64,000 nucleotides of DNA from an uncultured Eggerthellaceae bacterium (GTDB lineage Bacteria; Actinomycetota; Coriobacteriia; Coriobacteriales; Eggerthellaceae), in contig CAMOLA010000003.1 in NCBI GenBank assembly GCA_946618265.1, positions 1 to 64,000 of the forward strand. The letters are read 5' to 3'. A program made the position numbers and the translations under genes. Below are positions 52,866-62,825 of this stretch, piece by piece (the stretch's first letter is position 1; each line of letters opens with the position of its first letter). The notes below the pieces were generated by a model. It did not search any database, had not been told where the DNA came from, and saw nothing but the letters and a program-made list of their open reading frames with translations.

Positions 52866-54248
52866 ATGAAGAAACGGATGTGGGCGTTCGCGCTCGTCCT
52901 AGCGGTGTTCGCGGCATTGGCGCTTGCAGGATGCAGTGGTGCGCAGACGAGCTCGTCAGCTGCGGCGAGCGGGTCTTCCGAGGCGGCCAGCGCCAGCGCC
53001 TCGGCCGAATCGGCCAGTGCGCAGGCGTCGTCCGCTAGCGCCGAGCAGGCGGCGTCTTCCGGCGCTGCGGAGTCGACGGTGCCGTTGCTGAAGTTCAATG
53101 GCGTGCCTACGCCCAGCTTCAACCCGGTGAACAACTTCACCGAGCCGGGCGAGATGACCGACGTCGAGGTCGAGAAGGCTGACCGTGCCATTAGGGCGTA
53201 CGAGCCTAAGCAGGAATCGCTGCTCGTCAACAAGGCCAAGAGCTTCTATTACCATGACAACCTGGACGCCGACACCAAGGCCCTCTACGATGGCCTCATG
53301 AGCCTGCTCGAGGATCCGACGACCACCGACCACGTCGTGGCCGTGACGTTGCCGAGCGCTTCTGACCAGGAAAAGCTCGCCGACAGCTTCTATCTCGCCA
53401 TGTTCTCCATCCAGTACGACCATCCCGAGTTCTTCTGGATGTACAACGGCATCGAGACCGAGATCGCGGCCAAGGTCAATCCCGCAGGCGACAAGGTCTA
53501 TTTCTTCCTGGACAAGCCCTACAAGAACTACGAGAAGGAGATGAAGGCCTTCAACGAGGCCGCCGACAAGCTCCTGGCCGACATCGACATGAGCGCCTCC
53601 GACGCTGACAAAGCCTTGGCCATCCACGACAAGCTGTGCGCGCTCGTCTCCTATGACTACGAAGAAGCAGAGAAGGCGAGCAAGGGCAGCGACTTGGCCC
53701 ACACCGCCTATGGCGTCCTCGTGGCGAACGGCAAGGGCGAAGAGCACAAGGCGGTCTGCGACGGCTATTCGCTGGCATACGAGTATCTGCTGCAGCAGGT
53801 CGGCATCGAGGCCATCGTCATGGTGGGCGAGGGCGGCTCGAAGGACAATTCCGGTCCGCATGCCTGGAGCCTCGTGAAGCTCGACGGCGATTGGTACGAG
53901 GTCGACTGCACGTGGGACGACTCCATGACCGAATGGAAGAGCGCCCTGGAACAGGCTAAGAAGGACGACCCCGGCAACGAGGCGCTTCCGTACTACGAGA
54001 AGGCCCTCAACGACGAAGCGTATTACGGCATCATCACGCATTACCAGTACAACCTGACCACGAAGCAGTTCGAGGACTACACGCCTGGTCCGGAATGCAC
54101 GTACAAGTTCGACGACGCGGAGCTCACGCTTCCGCAGCCGGGCTTCCACAAGCGCGCGTGCGACCTGCAAGGTTACGAGTACTACGACACCATGACCAAG
54201 ATGGCTCCCGAGGCGACGGGCACGAAGCACGCCTACGCGGCCAAGTAG
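52866..54248 (+). CDS. Transglutaminase-like-domain lipoprotein
   Basis: Predicted lipoprotein of 460 aa. Signal MKKRMWAFALVLAVFAALA with lipobox LAGC near residues 20-23, then an Ala/Ser-rich linker to about 70. Residues about 240-355 match a transglutaminase-like fold with catalytic triad Cys298 (HKAVCDGYSLAY), His332 (SGPHAWSLV) and Asp347 (YEVDCTWDD). Such domains usually act as proteases or cross-linking enzymes; in lipoproteins of this type the substrate is unknown and cell-wall remodelling is a guess. The last 100 residues are unassigned. GGAGG 6 bases before ATG 52866. It follows the YARHG lipoprotein gene on the same strand, after 279 bases. Confidence 0.85.
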   Translation: MKKRMWAFALVLAVFAALALAGCSGAQTSSSAAASGSSEAASASASAESASAQASSASAEQAASSGAAESTVPLLKFNGVPTPSFNPVNNFTEPGEMTDVEVEKADRAIRAYEPKQESLLVNKAKSFYYHDNLDADTKALYDGLMSLLEDPTTTDHVVAVTLPSASDQEKLADSFYLAMFSIQYDHPEFFWMYNGIETEIAAKVNPAGDKVYFFLDKPYKNYEKEMKAFNEAADKLLADIDMSASDADKALAIHDKLCALVSYDYEEAEKASKGSDLAHTAYGVLVANGKGEEHKAVCDGYSLAYEYLLQQVGIEAIVMVGEGGSKDNSGPHAWSLVKLDGDWYEVDCTWDDSMTEWKSALEQAKKDDPGNEALPYYEKALNDEAYYGIITHYQYNLTTKQFEDYTPGPECTYKFDDAELTLPQPGFHKRACDLQGYEYYDTMTKMAPEATGTKHAYAAK

Positions 54249-54305
54249 CGCATTCGGCTATTCCTCGACATGCTGAGGAAGCCGTCAAAACAAGATTTGC
54301 TCGAA

Positions 54306-54337
54306 ATGGGGCTAGCGCATGAATGCGCTAGCCCCAT
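54306..54337. repeat. Perfect 15-bp-arm hairpin after the transglutaminase gene
   Basis: ATGGGGCTAGCGCAT and its complement are separated by two bases. Located 57 bases after the stop. It probably stops transcription, although no T-run follows. Confidence 0.65.
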
Positions 54338-54690
54338 TGCTCGTCTGCCTTCTGCAGGGGTGTGCATGCCTCCTTTGTTGTGAATTGCTCGATTCTCGAA
54401 ATATTCGTCGGTTTACACGGATTTTGACGTTGGGTGGTCTCTTGATTGACCAAATGTCAAAGATTGCTGAAAACCTTTGGAAATGCATGAAAACACAAGG
54501 AGTTAACGGGCGTATAAGGCAGGTAACAATTATTTCTAAAAGTGAAAAATTGTGCATTTGACGGGCAATTTCTTTAATACATGGCGTATAGTAATCGGCG
54601 TATTCTCGAAGTGAGGATGAGTGCCGTCGCCATGCGGCACGCAGCTTAGGCCCTCCGAATCCATGTGGGGGGAGAGGAAAGAGGAAAGAA
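54338..54690 (+). other. AT-rich gap/leader of the cold-shock gene
   Basis: About 350 bases without a gene, markedly AT-richer than the neighbours. A purine-rich GAGGAAAGAGGAAAGAA precedes the ATG. Cold-shock genes often have a long, thermosensitive 5' leader, so part of this stretch is probably transcribed; no clear -35/-10 pair can be fixed (candidates include TTGACG at about 54558 and TATAGT near 54586). Confidence 0.45.
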
Positions 54691-54894
54691 ATGGCGCAAG
54701 GTACAGTGAAGTGGTTCAACCCGGAAAAAGGCTACGGCTTCATCTCCCAAGAGGGCGGCGAGGACTTGTTCGTGCACTGGTCTGAGATCCAGATGGACGG
54801 CTACAAGACGCTCGACGAGGGCGCTGCTGTCGAGTTTGAGGTTACGCAGGGCGATAACGGCAAACTGCAGGCCTCCAACGTCAGGAAGCTCTAG
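54691..54894 (+). CDS. Cold-shock domain protein
   Basis: Single-domain RNA/DNA-binding protein of 67 aa. Contains both nucleic-acid-binding motifs, KGYGFIS (RNP1) and DLFVHWSEI (RNP2-like), and the start [17 protein letters not shown] is typical of the CspA family. Acts as a cytoplasmic RNA chaperone. A strong purine-rich ribosome site and long leader precede it, and a perfect terminator follows 60 bases after the stop. Preceded by the transglutaminase lipoprotein gene but almost certainly monocistronic. Confidence 0.95.
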   Translation: MAQGTVKWFNPEKGYGFISQEGGEDLFVHWSEIQMDGYKTLDEGAAVEFEVTQGDNGKLQASNVRKL

Positions 54895-54954
54895 GCCTTT
54901 CGTTTCCTCGCGGGTTCGTTAGAGGATCCGGGTAGCTGGAACAAAACCGGTATA

Positions 54955-54984
54955 AGTCGGCTCCCATCTGGGAGCCGACTTTTT
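54955..54984 (+). terminator. Terminator of cold-shock gene
   Basis: AGTCGGCTCCC and its complement with a 4-base loop ATCT, followed by four T residues. A perfect stem. Confidence 0.9.
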
Positions 54985-55052
54985 GTTGCCGTTTGCGATG
55001 TGCCGTGCGATTCGAATGCCGAGCGTCGAGTCGTTAGTCGTTGCTTGCGCCG

Positions 55053-55484
55053 TTAGCTCCAGATGCTCTTCATGAGCTCGGGGTAGGCGTCGTCTATGAT
55101 GGACGCTGCGCGCATGACGATTTCGATGCAGGCGTCGCCGACGTTCTGCTCGTCGAAGATGACATCGGCATCGGCGATGATGTCGTTGTCGTCGTCGAGG
55201 TAGAACTTGATCCAGCGGAACTTGTGGTTGCATTCGTTGAGCGTGAGCAGCATCTTGGACGTCTTCTCGACGGGCACGTTGGCGATGGCCGACGTCTGCA
55301 GTTGCGCGCTTTCGCCGTCCTCGTCGAAAATCAGGTGGATGGCGACGTGGGTATAGGAGAAATCGCCGCCGCCGAACGTGAGCACGATCATGGGCTTTTC
55401 GAAATCGCTGACGTGCTGGAAGAGGAGTTCGCGTTCCGCGAGCGCACGTCCGACTCGGTTGACCTGCTCCTTGACGTCTGGCAT
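55053..55484 (-). CDS. YbjN-like (T3SS-chaperone-fold-like) protein
   Basis: Cytoplasmic protein of 143 aa, acidic. The order of strands and helices (VLTFGGGDFSYTHVAIHLIF, NVPVEKTSKMLLTLNECNHK and FRWIKFYLDDDNDIIADADV) resembles YbjN-domain proteins; I recognise it by pattern rather than by a catalytic motif. The start ATG 55484 has GGAAGG upstream. It converges with the cold-shock gene, their ends separated by the latter's terminator. Function is unknown; YbjN homologues are regulatory or chaperone-like. Confidence 0.72.
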   Translation of the reverse strand: MPDVKEQVNRVGRALAERELLFQHVSDFEKPMIVLTFGGGDFSYTHVAIHLIFDEDGESAQLQTSAIANVPVEKTSKMLLTLNECNHKFRWIKFYLDDDNDIIADADVIFDEQNVGDACIEIVMRAASIIDDAYPELMKSIWS

Positions 55485-55547
55485 ATCGAATCCTTCCCGT
55501 AAAGCCCGTCAATGCCCGAAGCTATTGTACCGCAGGCTCGAATATGC

Positions 55548-55583
55548 CATGGCGGGTTCGCAAAACATCGCGAACCCGCCATG
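55548..55583. repeat. 14-bp-arm hairpin upstream of YbjN-like gene
   Basis: CATGGCGGGTTCGC and its complement with an 8-base loop. Located 64 bases before the YbjN-like start on the minus strand. It could be a regulatory site or part of a repeat family. The rest of 55485-55988 (about 500 bases) holds nothing else recognised. Confidence 0.6.
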
Positions 55584-55988
55584 TAAGCCCCCTTGAAGTC
55601 CTTGCGAGCGATTCCGGTGGCGGGGTGAACAAAGGTTATATGCACTACGTGGTCGGAGGGAAGGCCGCCACCGCGAATCGCTGATTGTCAGAATACGCCG
55701 CTGCCGATGTCTTAGTGTCGCGATAATGGGACAGTAAAATGCTTGTGCGTTACCGTTCACGCTGGCCTCTCGACTGTCCGCCCTGGTCATCGGCAGGGCG
55801 CTAGGCCTACAGCTGCTCGCGTATTAGAATTATTCAAGTTTGTGGCTGCGCAAGCGGCTACGCACCCCACCGCTGACCTGGGCGGCTGGGGAGTTAATAG
55901 TAACCCCATCGCATCTATATGTCCCACAATCGCGACTCCGAGGCTTTTGTTTTGGGGTAAAGTCTTACCATTCGGAGATGCGAGAGGA

Positions 55989-58823
55989 ATGGTGAGCGTG
56001 AGCGAGTTCGATAAAAGCTACGACGTGGTGCTGCTGCCGACCTTCGCCCAGGTGGAGGATTGGCGCAAGGGTGCTGCGCGTCAAGGGGCGAGCGGCCTGT
56101 TTTCCCAGACTGTTACGACGTTCAACGCCTGGGTGGCCGATCTGTGGGAGCTCCATGGCGATGGGCGCGCCATCGTCGACTCGTTGCAGCGACAGGTGGT
56201 CATGCAGGCGGCTTTCGAGCGCGCGGACGTGACGGGACTCGTCGCGTCCGCCGGCGTCGTCAAGCTCGCGGCCCGGTGCGTGCGGCAAGCTTCGGGATTG
56301 CCCGAATTCGAGCACGCGGTCGACGAAGCCAAGCGGGGGATGCGCTCCGAGGCGCTCTCCGAGCGGGAGGCGGCCTTCCTGACGGGCGTCGCATGCTATC
56401 GCGATCTGCTCGAAGAGTCCGGCTTGGTCGAGCTGGGAAGCGCCGCGGCATTCTTGGCCGGGCAGTCGCGTCGGGTGTTTGCCCGACCCTTGCGCGTGCT
56501 CGTCGCCGAGGCTGCGCCTCTCGACTGGATCATAGGACGGTTTCTGGGGTCGTGCGACCATCTGCGGGTCGACGTGCGCGAGGCCGATGGGGCGTCGGGC
56601 GTCGCGCGGGCGGCCGAAGGCATCGACGTGCGGTTCGCGTTTCCGTCGGGCCGCTACGCCCAGCCGGGCCTCGTCGTCGACCTGGTTCGCGAAACATGCG
56701 GGCGTTCGGGTTTCGGTCAATCGCATCAAGCGGTCGTTGCCTGCAAGGATCCGCTGGGCATGTACAAGCAAGCCGAAGCGGCGCTGGCCGATGCGGGCGT
56801 TCGCGCTTGCGTTCAGGCCCAGGTCAAGTTCTCGTCGACGGATTTCGGGAGGCAGTTTCTGTCGCTTGCCGACGTGCTCGACGACGACGCTTGGTCGGTC
56901 GATCGGCTTTCCGATGCCATCGCGCCGCCGTTTGCCGGAATCGGGATGTCCGACGTTCTCGAGTTGGACAGGCGCCTGCGCGCCGATCGCCTCGCCCGCC
57001 GAGACGATTGCCTTGCCGAGCTGCGCATGACCTCCGACACGTTTTCCCATCTGGAAGAGCTCGCCGCCGACCCGGATGCCGACGTTCTGCTCGGCGTGTT
57101 CGAGCAAATAGCGTTCACGGCGAAGGGCCGCTCCGATGCTTGGAGGGCCGAACAGCTCAGCGCCGCTGCCGCCCTGCGCTCGTGCACGACGGCGGCCCGA
57201 CATGTGGGCGCGTCCATGGCCGCGTGCGTGCGCGTGCTCGAAGACACGATGGTCACCGTCTCGTACGAAGGGTCGACTAATGCCGCCTGCGAAGGGGCGG
57301 CCGATGCGGCAGATGCAGCCGATGCGGATTCGCGCGAAACTCCGCCGCTCGTGGTTTTCACGACGCAGGCCGCTGCGGCGCGAATGGGATCGGGGTCGTG
57401 CGACCAGGTCATCCTGTGCGACCTCACGTCGGAGGAATACCCGATCGCCGACAAGGACGACGCGGCGTCCACCTTGTTCGCGAAGATCGGCTTGCTGCCG
57501 ACCGACGGGGCGCTGGCGCGCGCCAGGCGCACGTTCGCCGCGCTCCAGCGCCTCGCGCGCGAACAGATCGTCTGCATGAGGCCCCTCAACGACGTCAACG
57601 GAACCGAGACCTACCCCTCGGCGGTGCTGCAGGAGTTCGTGGACGCCTACCGCGACGACGCAACTTCGCAAGACGACGTCGACGAGGTGTACGGCCTGCC
57701 TCCGATGCTGCGCGATGCACTGGTCCAACGCGGCGAAGAGCTCCTCTATGCCAACGCCGCCTGCCTGCCGGTCGGGGCGGTGCAGCCCATGGCGTGCGAG
57801 GCCGATCGTGCGGGGCTCGGTTACCTGCCCGAAGCGCAAAGGGGGGTGGTCGCGCTTTCCCGCCGCGGGAGCGACGGGGGCGTCATTCCGGGATTCAGTC
57901 CGTCTCCATCCCAGGTCGAGACGTATCTCGAGTGCCCATACAGGTGGTATGCGCAAAGCCGCCTCAAGGTCGAGGGGCTCGACGAGGGGTTCGGTCCGCT
58001 CGAGCGGGGCTCGTTTTGCCATGCGGTCCTGCAGGAATTCTACCAGCGGTTCCAGGACGCGGGGCAGCTCAAGGTCAATGCCGACAATCTCGAGCAGGCC
58101 AAGGCGCTCATAAGTGAGGTCGCCGACGAGCTGGCAGATCTCCAGTATCAGCTCGAGCCTGGCAGCGGGCGCTACGTCGCAACCAACCAAATCGAAGCCC
58201 GCGAGGTCCAGGCGTGCAAAGATCAGCTGGTTTCGTACCTCGATTTCGAATCCCAGTTCCTTCCCGGGTTTCATCCGGCGTACTTGGAGCGTTCGTTCGC
58301 GCCCGAGGACGGTGCACGCTATGCCGGCCGATTGTTCGTCGGCACGGTCGATAGGATCGACGTCGATGATGCGGGCAACGCGGTCGTCATCGACTACAAG
58401 GGGTCGGTGTCGGGCGCGCATTGCATCGCGGGCAAGACCGCCTGCAACCCGGGCAAGGTCCAGACGCGCATGTACGCGCAGGTCGTCGGCCGCGAACTGG
58501 GATTGCACGTCGTGGGCGCGCTGTACGTGAGCTATGGCGCCAGACGCGAGTGCACGGGCGCGTACGACGGCCTCGTGCTCGAATCCCCGCATCTGCCGGC
58601 CATGCGGCACGACAAGTGCTGTTGCGCGGCATCGGGTTCGGCCGAATCGGGCGAGCCCGGCGATTTCTCGCAGTTGTCCTTTGCCGATATGCTCGACCAG
58701 ACCGAGCAGGTCATCTCGGCTGCCGTCGATGCCATGGAGGCCGGCATCGTGGATCCCGAACCCATCGATGGCGACGCCTGCACGTATTGCCCCGTCGTCC
58801 ATTGTCCGAAACGAGGTGCCTAG
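55989..58823 (+). CDS. AddB-like PD-(D/E)XK nuclease
   Basis: Protein of 944 aa, partner of the AddA-type helicase-nuclease immediately downstream (3 bases between stop and start). The C-terminal domain carries a RecB-type nuclease: GTVDRIDVDD...VVIDYKG near residues 785-806 with the D and K of the PD-(D/E)XK site. Cysteines in ECPYRW (about 648) and DACTYCPVVHC (about 930-939) are placed as in the AddB 4Fe-4S cluster. The N-terminal part (about 600 residues) shows an inactivated-helicase-like pattern, but no clear Walker A. The start ATG 55989 has GAGAGGA just before; a longer frame back to 55743 lacks a ribosome site. It acts in repair of double-strand breaks. Confidence 0.82.
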   Translation: MVSVSEFDKSYDVVLLPTFAQVEDWRKGAARQGASGLFSQTVTTFNAWVADLWELHGDGRAIVDSLQRQVVMQAAFERADVTGLVASAGVVKLAARCVRQASGLPEFEHAVDEAKRGMRSEALSEREAAFLTGVACYRDLLEESGLVELGSAAAFLAGQSRRVFARPLRVLVAEAAPLDWIIGRFLGSCDHLRVDVREADGASGVARAAEGIDVRFAFPSGRYAQPGLVVDLVRETCGRSGFGQSHQAVVACKDPLGMYKQAEAALADAGVRACVQAQVKFSSTDFGRQFLSLADVLDDDAWSVDRLSDAIAPPFAGIGMSDVLELDRRLRADRLARRDDCLAELRMTSDTFSHLEELAADPDADVLLGVFEQIAFTAKGRSDAWRAEQLSAAAALRSCTTAARHVGASMAACVRVLEDTMVTVSYEGSTNAACEGAADAADAADADSRETPPLVVFTTQAAAARMGSGSCDQVILCDLTSEEYPIADKDDAASTLFAKIGLLPTDGALARARRTFAALQRLAREQIVCMRPLNDVNGTETYPSAVLQEFVDAYRDDATSQDDVDEVYGLPPMLRDALVQRGEELLYANAACLPVGAVQPMACEADRAGLGYLPEAQRGVVALSRRGSDGGVIPGFSPSPSQVETYLECPYRWYAQSRLKVEGLDEGFGPLERGSFCHAVLQEFYQRFQDAGQLKVNADNLEQAKALISEVADELADLQYQLEPGSGRYVATNQIEAREVQACKDQLVSYLDFESQFLPGFHPAYLERSFAPEDGARYAGRLFVGTVDRIDVDDAGNAVVIDYKGSVSGAHCIAGKTACNPGKVQTRMYAQVVGRELGLHVVGALYVSYGARRECTGAYDGLVLESPHLPAMRHDKCCCAASGSAESGEPGDFSQLSFADMLDQTEQVISAAVDAMEAGIVDPEPIDGDACTYCPVVHCPKRGA

Positions 58824-58826
58824 ATC

Positions 58827-61800
58827 ATGAGCTTCACACCCGGTCAGGAGAAATGCATCAACACGCTCGACCGCTCCCTCGTGGTCGCGGCCGGCGCGGG
58901 TTCGGGAAAGACGTTCACGCTGACGAAGCGCATCGTGCATGCCATACAGTCAGGTGCGGTGGACGGCATAGACCGCATATGCGCCATCACGTTCACGAAC
59001 AAGGCCGCTGGAGAGCTAAAGTCGCGCATCAAGGCCGAGCTGCGGGCATGCGGGCTGAACGAGCAGGCCTTGCACGTCGACGAAGCCTGGGTTTCGACCA
59101 TTCACGGCATGTGCGCCCGCATCCTGCGCGCGCACGCCATCGAGCTCGATTTGGATCCCACGTTCGCCATGGCCGACCAGGTGGTGACCGACACGCTGCG
59201 CGATCGCGCGATCGAACAGGTGCTGATGGAGGCGCAGTCCGGCGCCGTCTGGCCCGATTGCGACGTGAGCGCAGAGTCGGTCGATGCCCTATTCGCCGAG
59301 TATCCCGCCCGGTCCTACGGCCCGCGTGGCAGTTCGGTCGAATCGATGCTCAAGACCCTCATGGCCGCTGCCGGCGGCAACAAGAACGGGTTCGACGCGT
59401 TCGTGATGCCCGAGCCGCGCGTCAACCCCGCCCAGCTCGTCGATGCGGCCCTCGAGTCTTACGAGGCGGTCGCCGCCCTGGCCCAGGGCCAGAAGCCCAA
59501 CGAGGCCCGCGAGGCGTGGGCCGCTTCGGTCGCGGAGACCGCCGCGGCCATCAGGTCCGAGATGCAGGAAGGCCATGCGGGCGACCCCCTCTGGGCACTG
59601 CGCGCCCTCGACAGGCTCGAAGCGCCCAGGAAAACGGGAACGGCAGACTACAAGGAGCAGGTCGCCCAGGCGCTCGACCTGTACGGCATGTGCGTCATGG
59701 AGCTGCGGCTTGCCGCCGCATCCTCCCATCTGGCGACGCTTACGGCCCTCGCGCGCGAGGCGCAATCGCTTTTCGCCGCATCCAAACGCGAGGCGGGCGT
59801 GCTGGACAACGACGATCTGCTCGTGCTCGCATCGCGGGCCATCGAGGACCATCCCGACATAGCGGCGCTCTACACCGACAAGTTCCAGCTCATCATGGTC
59901 GACGAGTTCCAGGATACCGACCAGATGCAAGTCGATATGATCAAGCGGATGGCCGGCCCTAACGCATGCCGGCTGTGCACGGTGGGCGATGCCCAGCAGT
60001 CCATCTACCGGTTCCGCGGCGCCGACGTATCGGTGTATCGGCGCCACCTCGAGGAGGTGCGCTCGGCAAATCCCGACGACGTCATCATGCTGCCCGACAA
60101 CTTCCGCAGCCATCGCGACGTGCTCAAGCTGGTCGATTGCGTGTTCGAGCGTCCGAGCATGTTCGGCGGCGAGTTCATGTCGTTGGCGCCCGGGCGCGAC
60201 GACGCCCGCGTCAAGCGTCCCTACGCCCCCGGCGTTCCGCGCATTCGCGTGCAGCACGTGTCAACTCCATATAAAGGCGGGGCGAAGACCGATGCCATGC
60301 GGGAACGTGCGGCGGCCCGCATCGCCGATGCGTTCGCCGACCTGCACGACCGCGGGCATTCGGCGGGCGAGATGGCGGTCTTGCTCGGCGGTATGTCGCA
60401 TGCCGACGTGTATGCGAGCGCGCTGCGCGACAGGGGGCTCGCTTGCGTTATCACCGGGGGGTCGGTGTTCTCCCGCATGCCCGAGGCTTCCATGGTGCTC
60501 GACCTGGCGCGCGTCATCGCCAATCCTCACCATACGGAGGCCCTCCACAACGTGCTCACCGGGCCCCTGTTCGAACTCTGCGCGGGTGACCTCGCGCAAA
60601 TAGCAACTTCGTTCGACGACCAGGGCGTTGCACGTCGGCGCGATTTGCACGCCGGGCTGCGCGCATGCGCACGCGCGCTTCGCGACGGCTCGGCGCCTTC
60701 GGATTGGTCGCCGCAGCTCGTCTTGGCGTTGCGGGTCATGGGGGAGGCCATCGGCGCGTCCCGGCGGTCCCGCACGTCACGCATCGTCACGCGCGCCGTC
60801 GAAGATTCCGGCTTGCTCTCGCGCTTGCAGGACCGCGGCGCCGAGGGGCTCGCAAGCGCGGGCAACGTGTACAAGGCGATTCGCATGCTATCCGATATCG
60901 AGGAAGCGGGTGCGGCGGGCCCGGCGGTCACCGCGCGGCTGTTCGAATCGATGCTCGCCGAGGCGAAGGAGCCGCCGGGAGCCCTTTCGGCGACGGGCGG
61001 CGATTTCGTGCGCATCATGACGGTTCACGCATCGAAGGGGCTCGAGTTTCCCATAGTCGCGGTTGCGGAATTCAAGGATCCGCGCGCCGACTCCTCGAAG
61101 CTGCTCGCAAGCCAGATAGCCGGCAACGTGTACCTATCGCTCGATTTGCAGAACACCCTCAACGCGCTCGGCCCGGCCAAGGTCGACGGTCGCGTTCGCG
61201 CGGTGTACGCATCGCTCACGCAGGGCGCGGTTTGCGAGGACGATTTCGATCGCGCCGTCGTGGCGGCCGAAGGTGCGCTCGCCTTGCGGGCGGCCTTGTA
61301 CGGGCGCGACGAGCTCGGCGAAAACGAGGAGCAGAAGCGCTTGCTCTACGTTGCCCTCACGCGTGCGAAGGAGGCCCTCGTCATCTCGCTGACGGGCAAG
61401 TCGACCAAGGACAACCCGGGCGCCACCCCCAAGAGCGTCCTCGGCGCCATAGTGCCCGCCCTGGCGGGGGAAGGTGGCTCGTTCGATGTGGGCCGCACGG
61501 CCGTGAATTTCGGGGGAACGATGCCGGCGCTCGTCGAGCACGAGGCGCTCGTGCTCGACGGAGACGGCCAGCCGCTGCCTGCGGACCCGGACGGGCTTGC
61601 GTCAGCGTCGGACGACGGTCGGCCTTCGGGTGTCGAGGCGGCATCGGCTGGCCGAGACGATGGCATGCCGGATGATCGGGCCGTTGACGAGCCGCTGCAG
61701 GACGCGACGTTCTTCGTTCCCGCCCGCCAAGCCCACGTCGCCGTGCACCGACGTCCCTACGCTGCGGCCCACGAGGGCGTTTTCAGCTACTCGTCGATTG

Positions 61801-62765
61801 CGGAAGCGTCGCATGAGGGAGATGTGCTCGACCGGCTTGCGCGCGCGTACTCGGTTTCCGCCGATGCGGCGCAGGTTCAAGAGACCTTTGACCTATGGCT
61901 CCAGCCGTCCGATGATGCGAGTCCCGATTTCGACTTCGCGTTCAGCTGGCAGCAGGCCAACCGCAATGCCGCCGTCACCGACGAAGACGATGGGTCGTGG
62001 GCGTATACGGGAACGTCCTGCTCCGACTCCGACAAGGCGACCGACTTGGGCACGGCGTTCCACCGGCTTGCCCAGTACGCCGTCGCGGTTCGGGGCGCAA
62101 GCCCAAGTGCCACGGGCGCGGGCCCGCAAACGGATGCCGGTTGCGCAGCCGAGGGGTTTGACGGATCCGTTGGCGCCGCGGATGCCCACGGTACGGCGGC
62201 ATGTGCGCTCGCCAAACCCGACCGCAGCCGAATCGAGTCGCTCGCGCGCGCATGCAGGCTCGACGAGGTGCAGCTTAACCGCCTGGACGAAGCGCTCGAC
62301 CGCTGGTTCGGGAGCGATATCGCCGCGCAAATGGCGCAATTCGAAGACCTGCGGGCCGAAGTGCCGTTCTTCCTGCCCGTTTCCGCGGTGGGCGGTGTGC
62401 TCGATGGCGACGGGGGACGTGGTGCCGACGAGGCAAACGAGGTCTTCCTCGAAGGCGAGATCGACCTGCTCGCGCTCGACGAGACGGGCCAGCGCGCCCG
62501 CGTGGTCGATTACAAGACCGGAGGCCGCGACGACGAGACCGAAGAGGACCTCAGGCGCAAGCACGTGCTGCAGGCGGCATGCTATGCGTATGCCATCATG
62601 CGTCAGGGCGTGTCCGAGGCGACTGCCGATTTCGTGCGCGTCGAGCGGGCCCGGGGCGATGCACCCGACCAGCCCCAATGCGTGCGGTATCACTTTGCGG
62701 CCGATGACATACCGCAGTTGGAGCGCGCGATCGCTGAGGTGTATGCCGCTCGGACTACGGCGTGA
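58827..62765 (+). CDS. addA: AddA-type UvrD/Rep helicase-nuclease
   Basis: Large SF1 helicase of 1312 aa with a C-terminal nuclease. The Walker A AAGAGSGKT is at residues 21-29, followed by AITFTNKAAGELKSRIKAEL (motif Ia), ELIMVDEFQDTDQMQ (Walker B) and the C-terminal motif YVALTRAKEAL (VI). The nuclease site GEIDLLALDETG then VVDYKTGG lies near residues 1211-1234. This is the AddA architecture of Gram-positive AddAB (RecBCD-like). Start ATG 58827 follows the AddB stop by three bases, so the pair is translationally coupled. Acts on double-stranded ends with AddB, feeding RecA. The enzyme is complete. Confidence 0.93.
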   Translation: MSFTPGQEKCINTLDRSLVVAAGAGSGKTFTLTKRIVHAIQSGAVDGIDRICAITFTNKAAGELKSRIKAELRACGLNEQALHVDEAWVSTIHGMCARILRAHAIELDLDPTFAMADQVVTDTLRDRAIEQVLMEAQSGAVWPDCDVSAESVDALFAEYPARSYGPRGSSVESMLKTLMAAAGGNKNGFDAFVMPEPRVNPAQLVDAALESYEAVAALAQGQKPNEAREAWAASVAETAAAIRSEMQEGHAGDPLWALRALDRLEAPRKTGTADYKEQVAQALDLYGMCVMELRLAAASSHLATLTALAREAQSLFAASKREAGVLDNDDLLVLASRAIEDHPDIAALYTDKFQLIMVDEFQDTDQMQVDMIKRMAGPNACRLCTVGDAQQSIYRFRGADVSVYRRHLEEVRSANPDDVIMLPDNFRSHRDVLKLVDCVFERPSMFGGEFMSLAPGRDDARVKRPYAPGVPRIRVQHVSTPYKGGAKTDAMRERAAARIADAFADLHDRGHSAGEMAVLLGGMSHADVYASALRDRGLACVITGGSVFSRMPEASMVLDLARVIANPHHTEALHNVLTGPLFELCAGDLAQIATSFDDQGVARRRDLHAGLRACARALRDGSAPSDWSPQLVLALRVMGEAIGASRRSRTSRIVTRAVEDSGLLSRLQDRGAEGLASAGNVYKAIRMLSDIEEAGAAGPAVTARLFESMLAEAKEPPGALSATGGDFVRIMTVHASKGLEFPIVAVAEFKDPRADSSKLLASQIAGNVYLSLDLQNTLNALGPAKVDGRVRAVYASLTQGAVCEDDFDRAVVAAEGALALRAALYGRDELGENEEQKRLLYVALTRAKEALVISLTGKSTKDNPGATPKSVLGAIVPALAGEGGSFDVGRTAVNFGGTMPALVEHEALVLDGDGQPLPADPDGLASASDDGRPSGVEAASAGRDDGMPDDRAVDEPLQDATFFVPARQAHVAVHRRPYAAAHEGVFSYSSIAEASHEGDVLDRLARAYSVSADAAQVQETFDLWLQPSDDASPDFDFAFSWQQANRNAAVTDEDDGSWAYTGTSCSDSDKATDLGTAFHRLAQYAVAVRGASPSATGAGPQTDAGCAAEGFDGSVGAADAHGTAACALAKPDRSRIESLARACRLDEVQLNRLDEALDRWFGSDIAAQMAQFEDLRAEVPFFLPVSAVGGVLDGDGGRGADEANEVFLEGEIDLLALDETGQRARVVDYKTGGRDDETEEDLRRKHVLQAACYAYAIMRQGVSEATADFVRVERARGDAPDQPQCVRYHFAADDIPQLERAIAEVYAARTTA

Positions 62766-62825
62766 TGGACCGTCGAAGAAGCGCTACAATGGCCTAAAAC
62801 GCCGGGGCGAAAGGGGTACAAAGCC

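Noticed and set aside
54306..54337. Hairpin considered as family member of the odd palindromes
   Set aside because: It has a two-base centre and unrelated arms, with no second copy in the window, so it is listed separately as a probable terminator-like hairpin.
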